A model generated the notes under the pieces. That model saw only the letters and a program-made list of their open reading frames with translations, did not search any database and was not told where the DNA came from. DNA of 64,000 nucleotides, from the NCBI RefSeq assembly GCF_008630915.1, contig NZ_CP043909.1, forward strand, positions 3,309,644-3,373,643. Reading direction: 5' to 3'. This document shows positions 8,805-17,682 of this stretch, one piece after another (within the stretch, counting starts at the first letter, position 1; each line of letters begins with the position of its first letter). Both the position numbers and the translations under genes were made by a program. The stretch comes from Acinetobacter suaedae. GTDB taxonomy: Bacteria > Pseudomonadota > Gammaproteobacteria > Pseudomonadales > Moraxellaceae.

Positions 8805-9980
8805 ATGAATATTTTCTGGTTTATCCCCACTCACGGTGACAGTCGTTATTTAGGTACCAGCAAGGGTGCACGTCAAGTTGATCATGCTTATATGAAACAG
8901 ATTGCTGTAGCGGTGGATAATCTCGGCTATGCAGGTGTATTAATTCCAACGGGACGTTCTTGTGAAGACCCTTGGATCACAGCCGCCAGCTTAATTGATG
9001 CCACCAAACAACTTAAATTTTTGGTGGCACTGCGCCCAGGCATTACCACACCCGCATTGGCCGCACGAATGGCAGCAACCTTTGATCGCCTGTCTAATGG
9101 TCGTATTTTATTGAACCTAGTGACAGGTGGTGATGAACAAGAGCTTAAAGGTGATGGCCTGTATGAAGACCATAACACGCGTTATCAAACCGCATCCGAA
9201 TATGTCAAAATCTGGCGTGAAATCTTGACCCGCTCACATACAGGTGAATCCTTCACTTTTCATGGTGAGCGGTTAAGTGTCGATGATGCCAAACTGCTCT
9301 ACCCGCCCGTACAACGTCCTTATCCACCGTTATGGTTTGGCGGTTCATCAGAAGCTGCTACTGAGTTAGCGGCGGAACAGGTCGATACCTATTTAACTTG
9401 GGGTGAGCCTCCTGCTGCAGTAAAAGAGAAAATTGAATATCTCCGCGCCAAAGCTGCAGCTAAAGGTCGCACACTCACTTATGGCATTCGCTTACATGTG
9501 ATTGTTCGCGAAACCAATGAACAGGCATGGGCAGCCGCTGATGAACTGATCCAATATTTAGATGATGACACGATTGCAGCTGCACAGAAAAAATTTGCAC
9601 AAATGGACTCTGTTGGTCAACAACGAATGGCCGCTTTGCACGGCGGACGTAAAGACCAACTCGAAGTCTCGCCAAATTTATGGGCAGGTATTGGTTTGGT
9701 CCGTGGTGGTGCTGGTACAGCTTTAGTTGGTGACCCAGAAACTGTGGCTGCACGCATTCAAGAATATGCGGATTTAGGCATTGATACCTTTATCTTCTCT
9801 GGATATCCGCATCTAGAGGAATCCATTCGATTTGCCGAGTTAGTCTTTCCTTTACTTCCCTTACAGACACGACAAAAACTGGCACAACCGCATTTGACTG
9901 GTCCTTTTGGAGAAATCATTGCCAACAACTATGTACCTGAAGAAAAGCAATCCAGACTTCCAAGCAAGGAAAGCGCATGA
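8805..9980 (+). CDS. ssuD: FMNH2-dependent alkanesulfonate monooxygenase
   Basis: Uses reduced flavin and oxygen to cleave C1 and longer alkanesulfonates to aldehyde and sulfite, releasing sulfur for cysteine synthesis. The 391-residue TIM-barrel protein opens with [18 protein letters not shown], typical of SsuD, and keeps the [15 protein letters not shown] loop and the [10 protein letters not shown] and [10 protein letters not shown] segments. The ATG at 8805 follows a TAAGGA site; the longer frame from 8763 would overlap ssuA. No SsuE flavin reductase gene is in the operon, so FMNH2 must come from elsewhere, possibly the FMN-reductase-like protein at 22.7 kb. It overlaps ssuC by 4 bases. 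Confidence 0.95.
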   Translation: MNIFWFIPTHGDSRYLGTSKGARQVDHAYMKQIAVAVDNLGYAGVLIPTGRSCEDPWITAASLIDATKQLKFLVALRPGITTPALAARMAATFDRLSNGRILLNLVTGGDEQELKGDGLYEDHNTRYQTASEYVKIWREILTRSHTGESFTFHGERLSVDDAKLLYPPVQRPYPPLWFGGSSEAATELAAEQVDTYLTWGEPPAAVKEKIEYLRAKAAAKGRTLTYGIRLHVIVRETNEQAWAAADELIQYLDDDTIAAAQKKFAQMDSVGQQRMAALHGGRKDQLEVSPNLWAGIGLVRGGAGTALVGDPETVAARIQEYADLGIDTFIFSGYPHLEESIRFAELVFPLLPLQTRQKLAQPHLTGPFGEIIANNYVPEEKQSRLPSKESA

Positions 9981-10780
9981 CCAAACAACTTTATTTGAGC
10001 AATGTTTCACGTGGAACAAAACATATCACTAAAGGTTTGCTCCCTTGGCTATTTCCAATTCTACTTTTGACCATTTGGCAAATTGCGTCAAGCTCAGGCA
10101 TTTTACAAAATCGTGTTTTACCCGCTCCAAGCGCAGTGGTGAGTGCATTTTGGCAACTATTGGTCAGTGGTGAACTTTGGCAGCACGTCCAAGTCAGTGC
10201 TGGTCGTGCCTTACTCGGTTTATTGATTGGAGGTGGTTTAGGCCTCATTTTAGGCTTATTAAATGGTTCATCTCGCATCGCATCAACCTTACTTGATACC
10301 ACCTTACAAATGATCCGCAATATCCCTGCACTTGCTCTGATTCCATTGGTGATTTTATGGTTCGGCATTGATGAAACCGCCAAACTGTTTTTGGTGGCTG
10401 TTGGGGTGTTTTTCCCGATGTATATCAACACCTATCACGGTATTCGTTCCGTTGATCCTCAACTGATTGAAATGGGTAAAAGTTACGGACTCAATCGCTG
10501 GCAACTCTATAAAGAGATTATTCTCCCCGGTGCCATGCCTTCGATTCTGGTGGGACTACGTTTCTCCCTAGGCTTGGTATGGGTCTTACTCATTGTTGCA
10601 GAGACGATTTCAGCACAAGCAGGTATCGGCTATATGACCATGAATGCACGTGAGTTTTTGCAAACAGATATCGTCTTGGTCGGTATTTTACTGTACGCCT
10701 TACTCGGTAAATTAGCAGATGTACTGGCACAAGCATTGGAACGTTATTTATTACGCTGGCATGCAGGTTATCAAAAATAA
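9977..10780 (+). CDS. ssuC: Sulfonate ABC transporter permease
   Basis: Inner-membrane channel subunit of 267 residues with about six membrane segments. The EAA loop that docks the ATPase is in the segment [25 protein letters not shown]. Its start codon overlaps the ssuD stop (ATGA), which implies translational coupling. It matches the SsuC/TauC branch of BPD-type permeases and forms the transporter with SsuB and one or both SsuA lipoproteins. Confidence 0.93.
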   Translation: MTKQLYLSNVSRGTKHITKGLLPWLFPILLLTIWQIASSSGILQNRVLPAPSAVVSAFWQLLVSGELWQHVQVSAGRALLGLLIGGGLGLILGLLNGSSRIASTLLDTTLQMIRNIPALALIPLVILWFGIDETAKLFLVAVGVFFPMYINTYHGIRSVDPQLIEMGKSYGLNRWQLYKEIILPGAMPSILVGLRFSLGLVWVLLIVAETISAQAGIGYMTMNAREFLQTDIVLVGILLYALLGKLADVLAQALERYLLRWHAGYQK

Positions 10781-10794
10781 AAAGGGGGACTAAA

Positions 10795-11595
10795 ATGAGT
10801 AATTTAAACCTAAATTTTCATGATAATCATGAAATTAAAACACTTACTGAAGTAAAAACAGCACCCTCAGCTGCCAATGGGGCAGAGATTCTGATCGAGC
10901 AGCTGTATAAATTCTATGCAGAGGTCAAGGTGCTTGAAGATTTAGACCTCCAGATCAAAGCCGGTGAATTTGTTGCAATCGTTGGTCGGAGTGGGTGTGG
11001 GAAAAGCACCTTATTGCGTCTCATCGCTCAATTAGAAAAACCCAGCTATGGTGAAATCAAATTTCAATCTGCTCGAAATTTTCGTGAAGGCATCAGCAGT
11101 GCGGATATTCGAGTCATGTTCCAAGACCCAAGATTATTGCCATGGAAAAGTGTTTTAGCAAATGTGCAACTTGGCTTATCCAAACATCAGCATGCGCTGG
11201 CAAGTACGCTACTAGAAAAAGTTGGCTTAAAAGACAAAGCCTCACAATGGCCTGCACAACTTTCGGGTGGACAACGTCAACGTGTTGCTTTAGCACGAGC
11301 ATTGTCCCATTCTCCACGCATTTTGCTGCTAGATGAACCACTTGGAGCGCTGGATGCATTAACGCGTTTGGAAATGCAAAATCTGATTGAACAACTGTGG
11401 AAAGAGCAAGGCTTTACCGCAGTTTTAGTTACCCATGATGTCAGTGAGGCCGTGCAATTGGCTGATCGAATTATCCTGCTTGATCAGGGTCATATTGCAC
11501 AGGATTTCAAAGTTAATCTCCCCCGCCCTCGTAAAAAGAGCATTGCTTTTGCGCAACTCGAACAACAAGTCCTTGATGCGGTTTTAGCTAGCTAA
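10795..11595 (+). CDS. ssuB: Sulfonate ABC transporter ATP-binding protein
   Basis: ATPase subunit of 266 residues. Walker A is GRSGCGKST (64-72), the signature LSGGQ is at 156-160, and Walker B is ILLLDEP with D180 and E181, followed by the D-loop and the switch histidine in VTHD. The N-terminal 30 residues are a poorly conserved extension. It is preceded by an AAAGGGGG ribosome site 14 bases after ssuC and ends the ssu operon, whose order A-A-D-C-B resembles E. coli ssuEADCB without ssuE. Confidence 0.93.
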   Translation: MSNLNLNFHDNHEIKTLTEVKTAPSAANGAEILIEQLYKFYAEVKVLEDLDLQIKAGEFVAIVGRSGCGKSTLLRLIAQLEKPSYGEIKFQSARNFREGISSADIRVMFQDPRLLPWKSVLANVQLGLSKHQHALASTLLEKVGLKDKASQWPAQLSGGQRQRVALARALSHSPRILLLDEPLGALDALTRLEMQNLIEQLWKEQGFTAVLVTHDVSEAVQLADRIILLDQGHIAQDFKVNLPRPRKKSIAFAQLEQQVLDAVLAS

Positions 11596-11803
11596 AACCG
11601 TGTACCTCTTCAAAATTGCACTAAAATATCTCAAGCATCATGCAGATGCTGCCGCGATCATGATCGAATTATTAACAAAATATGTATTTTAGAGTTTAGA
11701 TTCTAATAATTATCAAATAGATCCTTACCACTGATCGTAGAATCACAACTTTTTAAATAAAAAAACTGTGTTGTTGTGCACAAATCCGACAATTTATCTT
11801 ACA

Positions 11804-12448
11804 ATGTCAAAGACATTTTTTGAATCAAGCTCGCAGATGGAACAGAAAAAAAGTACACAAAAGCGCAATCAACTGCTGAATGCTGCCCTCGATGTTTTCT
11901 CTGTCTATGGGTTCAGTGGTGCTAGTCTCGATGAGATTGCTCAGCTTGCGAATATGCATAAGTCGAATATTTTCTATTATTATGAAAATAAAGAATCCCT
12001 CTATGTGGAAGTCTTGACCACCGTATTACAAAAGTGGCTTGCTCCCTTACAAACTTTAGAGTCAGAGCTTGAACCAACAGAAGCACTGACCCACTATCTG
12101 ATTCAAAAGCTTGAAAGCTCGCGTGACCAGCCTAAAGCTTCTCGTTTATTTGCCTTGGAAATCATTCAAGGTGCGCCACATATTTTGCCCATCTTAAAAG
12201 GCCCTTTGAAAAAGCTCTTCAAGCGTAAAACCAAAGTGATTCAAACGTGGCAAGAACAAGGCAAATTGTCTCAGGATATTGATCCAGAATTATTGATTAT
12301 CAATATTTGGGCAATTACTCAGAACTATGCTGATTTTGCAACGCAAATGGAGATGGTGACGGGTAAAACACTACGCAACCGCAGTATGTACCAACGCACT
12401 ATTGAACACACTGTGCATTTGATGCTGTATGGCGTAATTCCTCGTTAA
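11804..12448 (+). CDS. rutR: RutR-like TetR-family regulator
   Basis: About 214 residues. It aligns along its length with E. coli RutR: HTH FSVYGFSGASLDEIAQLANMHKSNIFYYYENKE, then SRDQPKASRLFALEIIQGAP, and the C-terminal ITQNYADFATQMEMVTGKTLR block. RutR senses uracil/thymine and controls pyrimidine degradation and nitrogen genes. No rut genes are nearby; purine salvage genes (guaD, hpt) lie 43 kb away. The ATG at 11804 is chosen over the upstream GTG; an ATG at 11837 is also possible. The gene follows ssuB by about 200 bases and is probably transcribed separately. Confidence 0.75.
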   Translation: MSKTFFESSSQMEQKKSTQKRNQLLNAALDVFSVYGFSGASLDEIAQLANMHKSNIFYYYENKESLYVEVLTTVLQKWLAPLQTLESELEPTEALTHYLIQKLESSRDQPKASRLFALEIIQGAPHILPILKGPLKKLFKRKTKVIQTWQEQGKLSQDIDPELLIINIWAITQNYADFATQMEMVTGKTLRNRSMYQRTIEHTVHLMLYGVIPR

Positions 12449-12489
12449 GTTTTCTTCACAAGCCTTATTTTAGTGATTAAAATACACGA

Positions 12490-12519
12490 AAAAAGTGACT
12501 TCGATAGTCGCTTTTTCTT
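12490..12519 (+). terminator. Terminator after the RutR-like gene
   Basis: The stem AAAAAGTGACT/AGTCGCTTTTT has a 5-base loop, contains one G-T pair, and runs into T-rich sequence. Confidence 0.8.
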
Positions 12520-13048
12520 GCCAAATGGTTAAGGCGATTATTCAACTGAACTAATCAAAAAATGTGGAACGTTGATTAAGAAACATACGTGGAACATGAA
12601 TAGTCACGAAAAAGCCGTTCAAGTGTGCTTAAACTTGGAACGGCTTACGTTGAGATAAAAGGAAAAGTTAAAAAATTACGCATAAGGCGTATTATGTTAA
12701 TTTTAGGAAATCTTAAAATTTATCAACGACAAAAAACTCTTACATACCGAGCTTTTTATACTAGAAATTATTAAATCAAGAAATACGATCAACCCTACCT
12801 ATGGCTTTAATAAGTGTTCTATATGTTTCACTATTTTTTCATTTGAGTTGATTGTTCTAAAGCTGATAGACGATTTAATGCTAAAGGGTTTCCAATATTT
12901 TCAACTGACATTTTTTGATCCTTTTTAATATTCATTTAATAGAATGAAGGTGAAAAATGTATTTTCAAGTGTAAGACTAAATACCTTCATCACTTTAATT
13001 TTCCTTATAAAAACATGAAAATTCAAAATCTACGATTTAAAAATTCGT
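12520..13048. other. AT-rich non-coding stretch at the left edge of the accessory island
   Basis: No credible gene. It holds an imperfect inverted repeat at 12612-12646 (AAGCCGTTCAAGT with a bulged partner ACTTGGAACGGCTT) that lacks a T run. The remainder is AT-rich sequence without clear motifs. It may be decayed DNA at the junction of the island. Confidence 0.4.
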
Positions 13049-13139
13049 TATAATAGCATCACCGCTAAAAATTCCCAATTAAGGGAATATGTAAAAAAGA
13101 TACCAAAAAGGTAACCTTTAGTATAAAATTATCTCTAGG
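13049..13139 (+). promoter_or_regulatory. higBA promoter with two palindromic operators
   Basis: A consensus -10 TATAAT lies at 13049-13054. Two palindromes follow: ATTCCC-N6-GGGAAT at 13071-13088 and AAAGGT-A-ACCTTT at 13107-13119. They lie between the -10 and the toxin start and are the natural sites for autorepression by the HTH antitoxin or toxin-antitoxin complex. No consensus -35 is seen. The toxin RBS is AGGGAAG just before 13146. Confidence 0.55.
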
Positions 13140-13145
13140 GAAGTC

Positions 13146-13430
13146 ATGAAAGTATTAGGTTTAGATTTATTAACTGATTTCTCTAAAAAGCATGCTAATT
13201 CAAAATCGCAATTAGATGCTTGGTATGCCGAAGCTAAACAAGCTGATTGGAAGACGACTCATGATATTAAGCAAAGATATAGCTCTGCAGATTTTTTATC
13301 TGATAACAGAGTAATTTTTAACATCAAGGGAAATGACTACCGCCTTGTAGTTCAAGTTAGATATCAAAACGGTATCGTTAAAATTGAGTGGTTAGGTACT
13401 CATGCTGAATATAGTAAAAAGAAGTTTTAG
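13146..13430 (+). CDS. higB: HigB-type toxin (mRNA interferase of a type II TA system)
   Basis: A 94-residue protein of the HigB_toxin family. It has the pattern L-D-A-W-Y-x-E-x-K-x-A-x-W near 24-36, then DIKQRYSSADFL, the strand RVIFNIKGNDYRLVVQVRY and the closing KIEWLGTHAEYSK. HigB toxins cleave mRNA on the ribosome. The toxin-first order, with the antitoxin start 9 bases beyond the toxin stop, is typical for higBA. AT-rich codon use and the lack of housekeeping links mark it as accessory DNA. It is expected to be repressed through the palindromes upstream. Confidence 0.85.
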   Translation: MKVLGLDLLTDFSKKHANSKSQLDAWYAEAKQADWKTTHDIKQRYSSADFLSDNRVIFNIKGNDYRLVVQVRYQNGIVKIEWLGTHAEYSKKKF

Positions 13431-13439
13431 GAATTGGCT

Positions 13440-14633
13440 ATGAATCTAAAAATTATAAAAAATGCTAATGATCATGCAGATGCTCTTAAAAGATTAGATG
13501 AATTATTTGATTTAGATCCTATTGAAGGATCTAAAGAAAGTAATGAACTAGATGTTTTAGCTCTGCTAATTGAGCAATATGAAATGGAAAAATTTCCTAT
13601 TGATAAACCAACACCTATTGAAGCAATTAAATTTCGTATGGATCAACAAGGTTTAAAAGCTAAAGACCTTGTGCCTTACATTGGTTCAGCCCCGAAAGTT
13701 TCAGAAGTTCTAAACAATAAACGTTCACTTAGTTTATCTATGATTAGAAAATTAAATGAAGGTTTGGGTATCCCTGTAGATATATTAATTCAAGACTGCG
13801 ATAAACTTGAAACTTACCATGACCATTTGGATTATAGACAGTTTCCTTTAGTTGAAATTTTTAATAGAGGTTATTTAACTAGCTTCGCAGGAAACCTAAA
13901 TGATCTAAAAGAATATGCTTCTGAGCATATAAGTGATTTTTTAAAGAAAGCAGGTTTTAATTCTAGTTTCCAACCTATGTTAGCTCGAAGCAGTGCTAAT
14001 TTAAGCGGAAATTCGAAAGAATGTGATGCTTATGCAAGATTAATATGGCAAGCACAAATTATACATAAAGCTAACGGTTTGAATATAAGTGATGAATATG
14101 CCGTTGGAACAGTAACAAAAGAATGGATGCAAGAAGTTGCAAAACTTTCTTGGTATCAATCAGGTCCTCAACTAGCAATAGAGCATTTAAAAAAATTTGG
14201 AATAACAGTTGTTCTCGAAAAACATTTACCAAAAACCTATTTAGATGGTGCTGTATGTTTCCATAATGGTAAACCTATAATAGCTTTGACATTACGACGA
14301 GATACTATAGATAATTTTTGGTTTACTCTCATGCATGAGTTAGCCCATATATCTCTTCACTTTGATCAAAATGAAGAATGGTTTCTAGATGATTTAGAGC
14401 AAACCTGTGATGATCCAAGAGAAGATGAAGCCAATGCTTTAGCTAGAGAAGTTTTGATTCCAAATAACATATTTTATAGCTATCCACACACTGATAAAGG
14501 CGTTTCTGAGATGGCAAGCCATTTACGAATTTCACCTTGTATCGTTGCCGGTAGAATTAGATTCGAAGCTAATAATTTTAGATTATTTGGGCAAAAATTT
14601 AGAGATCAAACAAGTAAAATACTTAAAATTTAG
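13440..14633 (+). CDS. higA: HigA-type antitoxin fused to an ImmA/IrrE-like zinc peptidase domain
   Basis: A 397-residue protein, about four times the size of a plain HigA. Residues about 60-110 are a HigA-like helix-turn-helix (IKFRMDQQGLKAKDLVPYIG...KVSEVLNNKRSLSLSMIRKL). The C-terminal part is a COG2856/ImmA-IrrE metallopeptidase with HELAH at 299-303 and a downstream E-D-E-A-N-A-L-A segment near 329-336 that supplies the third zinc ligand. The ATG at 13440 follows AGGAATT; the longer TTG start at 13434 is less likely. ImmA-type peptidases cleave repressors, so the fusion may let the antitoxin remove itself or its partner in response to a signal. That last step is inference. Confidence 0.82.
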   Translation: MNLKIIKNANDHADALKRLDELFDLDPIEGSKESNELDVLALLIEQYEMEKFPIDKPTPIEAIKFRMDQQGLKAKDLVPYIGSAPKVSEVLNNKRSLSLSMIRKLNEGLGIPVDILIQDCDKLETYHDHLDYRQFPLVEIFNRGYLTSFAGNLNDLKEYASEHISDFLKKAGFNSSFQPMLARSSANLSGNSKECDAYARLIWQAQIIHKANGLNISDEYAVGTVTKEWMQEVAKLSWYQSGPQLAIEHLKKFGITVVLEKHLPKTYLDGAVCFHNGKPIIALTLRRDTIDNFWFTLMHELAHISLHFDQNEEWFLDDLEQTCDDPREDEANALAREVLIPNNIFYSYPHTDKGVSEMASHLRISPCIVAGRIRFEANNFRLFGQKFRDQTSKILKI

Positions 14634-14673
14634 AACAGTCCCACAAATAACTAAACTTCATTAACTATTGTGT

Positions 14674-14695
14674 TATTTAATATAAAATCTCTTAT
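14674..14695 (+). repeat. 22-bp direct repeat, left copy, flanking the Abi gene
   Basis: TATTTAATATAAAATCTCTTAT recurs at 15595-15616 with one mismatch (TATTTAACATAAAATCTCTTAT). The two copies bracket the Abi-type gene and are 921 bp apart. Confidence 0.7.
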
Positions 14696-14730
14696 CTAGA
14701 AAACAGGATCTCATGGCTCCTGTTTTCTAG
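14696..14730. terminator. Bidirectional terminator between higA and the Abi gene
   Basis: CTAGAAAACAGGA and TCCTGTTTTCTAG form a 13-bp perfect stem with a 9-base loop, placed between convergent genes. Confidence 0.75.
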
Positions 14731-14740
14731 AAAGAAAGCT

Positions 14741-15538
14741 TTATTTTTTGGATTCTTTCCAGCTTTCTAAGACATATAACCCTATTGTATGAGCAGCGTG
14801 AATAGCAAGTCGGGCATGTCTTGGTTTTAAGTTATACTGTTTTACTCCAGCACCATGTGCCGAACTAGCATGTGTTCTTAAAGAGGCTATGCCATCTACA
14901 ACAGAAATAATTCCAGAAATAATTCTCAAAAGATCTTCATCTTCGACTGAATCTCTTTGAATATTTAAAGATTTTCTGACAACATCAAATAGGTTTTTTA
15001 AATCTTTTTTATTAGGCATCGTTAAGTTATTTTCTGCTATATAAACCTTGCAAATCGATTCTAGAATATTACTTGCTGCTGACACTGCTTCTCTTGGACT
15101 AGCATCTACATGTGTAAGAGCTCTCATGAATTCCTGATCTAATGCAGGTATTTCTAGTCCTTTTATAACGCTCTCTAAGCTTTTGGTAGGAGTTGTCAGT
15201 GAACCGCTAATAATTCCCCCTCTTATATAAAGCAAAGAATTATCAGATAAAATTTTCTTTATACTTTCTATTTGTTGATCAAACCTATCTTGATCTCTAG
15301 GGTAAAGAATTCCTCCATCTAAATATTTTTCTAGAACTTTTCCTAGAACTTTTAGTGGGTCAGGATCAGATTTATTCACATTCATCAGTACTTGTTGAAC
15401 TTTTGCAGGCTTACTTACATCAGGAATTTCAGAATTAATTTCAGCATACAAGAATAAATTATCTAAGGTTGCATGGCTTTCATGTTCTGGAAGCACTTCT
15501 GAAAGAATAGCTATAAGATTTAAAGGGATCTTTGACAT
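14741..15538 (-). CDS. Abortive-infection family protein (Abi_C type)
   Basis: A 265-residue cytoplasmic protein. Its C-terminal third (about 160-260) fits the Abi_C domain: an all-helical region ending in LRTHASSAHGAG and a helix HARLAIHAAHTIGLYVLESW. This S-x-x-H-G pattern is shared by HEPN-like abortive infection proteins, which are thought to act as RNases or RNA-binding effectors in phage defence. The N-terminal part (residues 1-150) is not recognised. It converges on higBA, is flanked by 22-bp direct repeats, and sits in the low-GC island, so phage defence by a mobile cassette is the most natural reading. No partner gene is adjacent. Confidence 0.75.
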   Translation of the reverse strand: MSKIPLNLIAILSEVLPEHESHATLDNLFLYAEINSEIPDVSKPAKVQQVLMNVNKSDPDPLKVLGKVLEKYLDGGILYPRDQDRFDQQIESIKKILSDNSLLYIRGGIISGSLTTPTKSLESVIKGLEIPALDQEFMRALTHVDASPREAVSAASNILESICKVYIAENNLTMPNKKDLKNLFDVVRKSLNIQRDSVEDEDLLRIISGIISVVDGIASLRTHASSAHGAGVKQYNLKPRHARLAIHAAHTIGLYVLESWKESKK

Positions 15539-15594
15539 AATGATTTAATAAAATTAAAAAAGTAATAATGATTGTTTTTATCATACAAACTTAA

Positions 15595-15616
15595 TATTTA
15601 ACATAAAATCTCTTAT
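15595..15616 (+). repeat. 22-bp direct repeat, right copy, flanking the Abi gene
   Basis: This is the second copy of the repeat at 14674-14695 with one C/T difference. It lies in the upstream region of the leftward Abi gene. Confidence 0.7.
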
Positions 15617-15713
15617 GCATAACCAGCTTGCAAGCTAAAGTAATTTTTAATTTCAACAATCTACCGATACGCAAAAGTCCACTCATACAAACTACAAGGC
15701 TAAACCTTTGCAT

Positions 15714-16280
15714 TTAAAAATGATCTTGATACAACGCCAATAATTTTTGAGCGCCCAAGAGTAAGTTCTCTTCCCAATCAAGATGCGCAGTATCATTGGC
15801 GCCATCCGTTATATATTTAACTGAGATCAACCGCACACCAAGTTTTTGACAAACTTTGGCTAAAGCATACGCCTCCATATCCACCAAATTACAGCTGACC
15901 TTTGGTAAACCTGTTTCAAAAGAATCACCTGTACCACAAATGCCTTTGGGTAAGTGTTCAAAGTGTGGTTGAGTATAAATCTCTGCGGGGATGTCATCAT
16001 CCATTGGAGTTACACCTACAGCAAAACCCAAAGGCGATACATCCATATCACGTTGCACAAATGTCGTCACTTCTACCAAGCTATGCGCATCAAAATGCGA
16101 ACTACCCGCACTACCTAAATTAATCAGCGTCTTGCAGCCTGTTTTCTGAATCACTTCAAAGGCTTTGAATGCCGCATTTACTTTGCCGATTCCACTGTAA
16201 TGAACGTCAATACCAGCTTGCTCAAACAAACCTTTAGATTCATTCGGCAACGCCATAATCAGGGCAATATCAGCATTCAT
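15714..16280 (-). CDS. 5'-methylthioadenosine/S-adenosylhomocysteine nucleosidase-like protein
   Basis: A phosphorylase/nucleosidase-fold protein of 188 residues, shorter than E. coli MtnN (about 232). Features that fit the family are the IALIMALPNES opening, GIGKVNAA near residue 30, the LGSAG motif, GTGDSF, the substrate-binding VDMEAYALA segment and the catalytic aspartate in YITDGAND. The reaction would be hydrolysis of adenine from methylthioadenosine or S-adenosylhomocysteine, but the shorter length means another nucleoside could be the substrate. The ATG at 16280 matches the family N terminus and drops 18 unrelated codons. It sits 61 bases downstream of the TDT transporter in the same direction and may be cotranscribed. 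Confidence 0.75.
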   Translation of the reverse strand: MNADIALIMALPNESKGLFEQAGIDVHYSGIGKVNAAFKAFEVIQKTGCKTLINLGSAGSSHFDAHSLVEVTTFVQRDMDVSPLGFAVGVTPMDDDIPAEIYTQPHFEHLPKGICGTGDSFETGLPKVSCNLVDMEAYALAKVCQKLGVRLISVKYITDGANDTAHLDWEENLLLGAQKLLALYQDHF

Positions 16281-16341
16281 AAAAGACTCGTTCAAATAAA
16301 AATAGAGACACAAAAAAGGTGTGCTAAAGCACACCTGGATA

Positions 16342-17475
16342 TTACCGCATCTTCTGTTGCAACGCAGCCAGACAAGGCGAGAAAAAGAGTTGACCGCTAT
16401 ACGCTCCAGCTACAGTTTTTTTCATTACCAAAGCCCACAGCCCTATTAGCAATAAACTTAGAACCACAGCGATAGATTGTAAAAAAGCAACTTGCAGTTG
16501 ATGCGCTAAGTTAAAGATCGCCAAAATAAATACACCGAATGGGAAAGTCAGTCCCCACCAACCCAAATTAAATGGAATCCCAGTACGAATATGACGCAAT
16601 GTGGTCAAGATCGCGATTCCAAACCACCATAATCCAAAGCCCAATAATACCAAACTCGCCACAATGCCTAATGTAGGCAGTAAGTTTGCTAAATTTTCAA
16701 AGCCCATCGCCTGCATGATACGTGGTGCTTGTTCCCCCAATAATAATAACGCCAAAGCCCCTGTGCCAATTGGTCCTAAACAAAGCCAGCTAGAAATTGC
16801 CACCTCTTTCTCAGGCAGTTGATGTAAAGCCAAACGTAGCATTAAGATGGTCAGAATTGCAAAAGCCGGCAATACAGAAATCCCCCATAGCACATAGCCT
16901 GTGACTAAAATATTGAATGCGTGCTGATCGGCAGTTAAATGTTGTAATAATACTCCCGCTGAGCTCGCAGCCACTTCACAAGCCACAATCGGTAACAACC
17001 ATACTGCGGTCATCCGTTGTAATAAATGATCTTGGCAGCTAAACATACAAAATGGCACGATCCATGCGATCACTACAGCGAGAAATACATCGAAATACCA
17101 AAGATACTCGGCAATTTGTACCGCAATATCACCATATAAATGCGTTCCAAAGCTGAGAAAACCATTGATGATCGTCGCCAGCCCCATCGGAATAGCCCCT
17201 AAAAACAGGCTCATATTTGGATGACTAAAAATCTGTTTTGCTTCCGTTGGAAATAAAATCCAGCGCAACATATAAAGCACACTAAAACTCATGAAGAGCA
17301 AAATATTCAATTGCCATAATTGTGTCGCCAACTTGAATAATAGAGCAGAAGCAAAAGGTAACTGTGCTAAAATCATTGCCACAACACCAGTTCCCATAGT
17401 GGCTGTAAACCAGTTTGGGGTAAAATGGCGAATGACATCTCGACTTTGTTCTAGCTGATAAAATGGCTTTTTCAT
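16342..17475 (-). CDS. TDT-family transporter (TehA/Ssu1/SLAC1-like)
   Basis: An integral membrane protein of about 377 residues with about ten hydrophobic segments. The opening RHFTPNWFTATMGTGVVAMIL is the family signature of tellurite-resistance/dicarboxylate (TDT) transporters, a group that includes sulfite exporter Ssu1 and anion channel SLAC1. The substrate cannot be deduced from sequence; sulfite export would fit the sulfonate genes 6 kb away but this is only a guess. The ATG at 17475 follows GAGATAGAG; an ATG 24 bases further upstream is possible. It is probably cotranscribed with the downstream nucleosidase. Confidence 0.8.
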   Translation of the reverse strand: MKKPFYQLEQSRDVIRHFTPNWFTATMGTGVVAMILAQLPFASALLFKLATQLWQLNILLFMSFSVLYMLRWILFPTEAKQIFSHPNMSLFLGAIPMGLATIINGFLSFGTHLYGDIAVQIAEYLWYFDVFLAVVIAWIVPFCMFSCQDHLLQRMTAVWLLPIVACEVAASSAGVLLQHLTADQHAFNILVTGYVLWGISVLPAFAILTILMLRLALHQLPEKEVAISSWLCLGPIGTGALALLLLGEQAPRIMQAMGFENLANLLPTLGIVASLVLLGFGLWWFGIAILTTLRHIRTGIPFNLGWWGLTFPFGVFILAIFNLAHQLQVAFLQSIAVVLSLLLIGLWALVMKKTVAGAYSGQLFFSPCLAALQQKMR

Positions 17476-17682
17476 CTCTATCTCAATATTCAGCAACATG
17501 GATTGATTTTAGTTCAGCTTTAAAATAAGAAAAATTGATTTATTTTTATTTAATTCATCAGATTTATTTATATAAAAATGCTTAAATATTGAAATTTCTC
17601 TGTGTAAAAACACAACAACAAGACGAAACGCTGAGAATATGGCAATATATAGCCTTTGTAAAAATCACTGTATTTAACGCCC

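Noticed and set aside
12612..12646. Imperfect inverted repeat after the RutR-like gene considered as a terminator or sRNA
   Set aside because: No T run and no promoter; a better terminator lies at 12490-12519.
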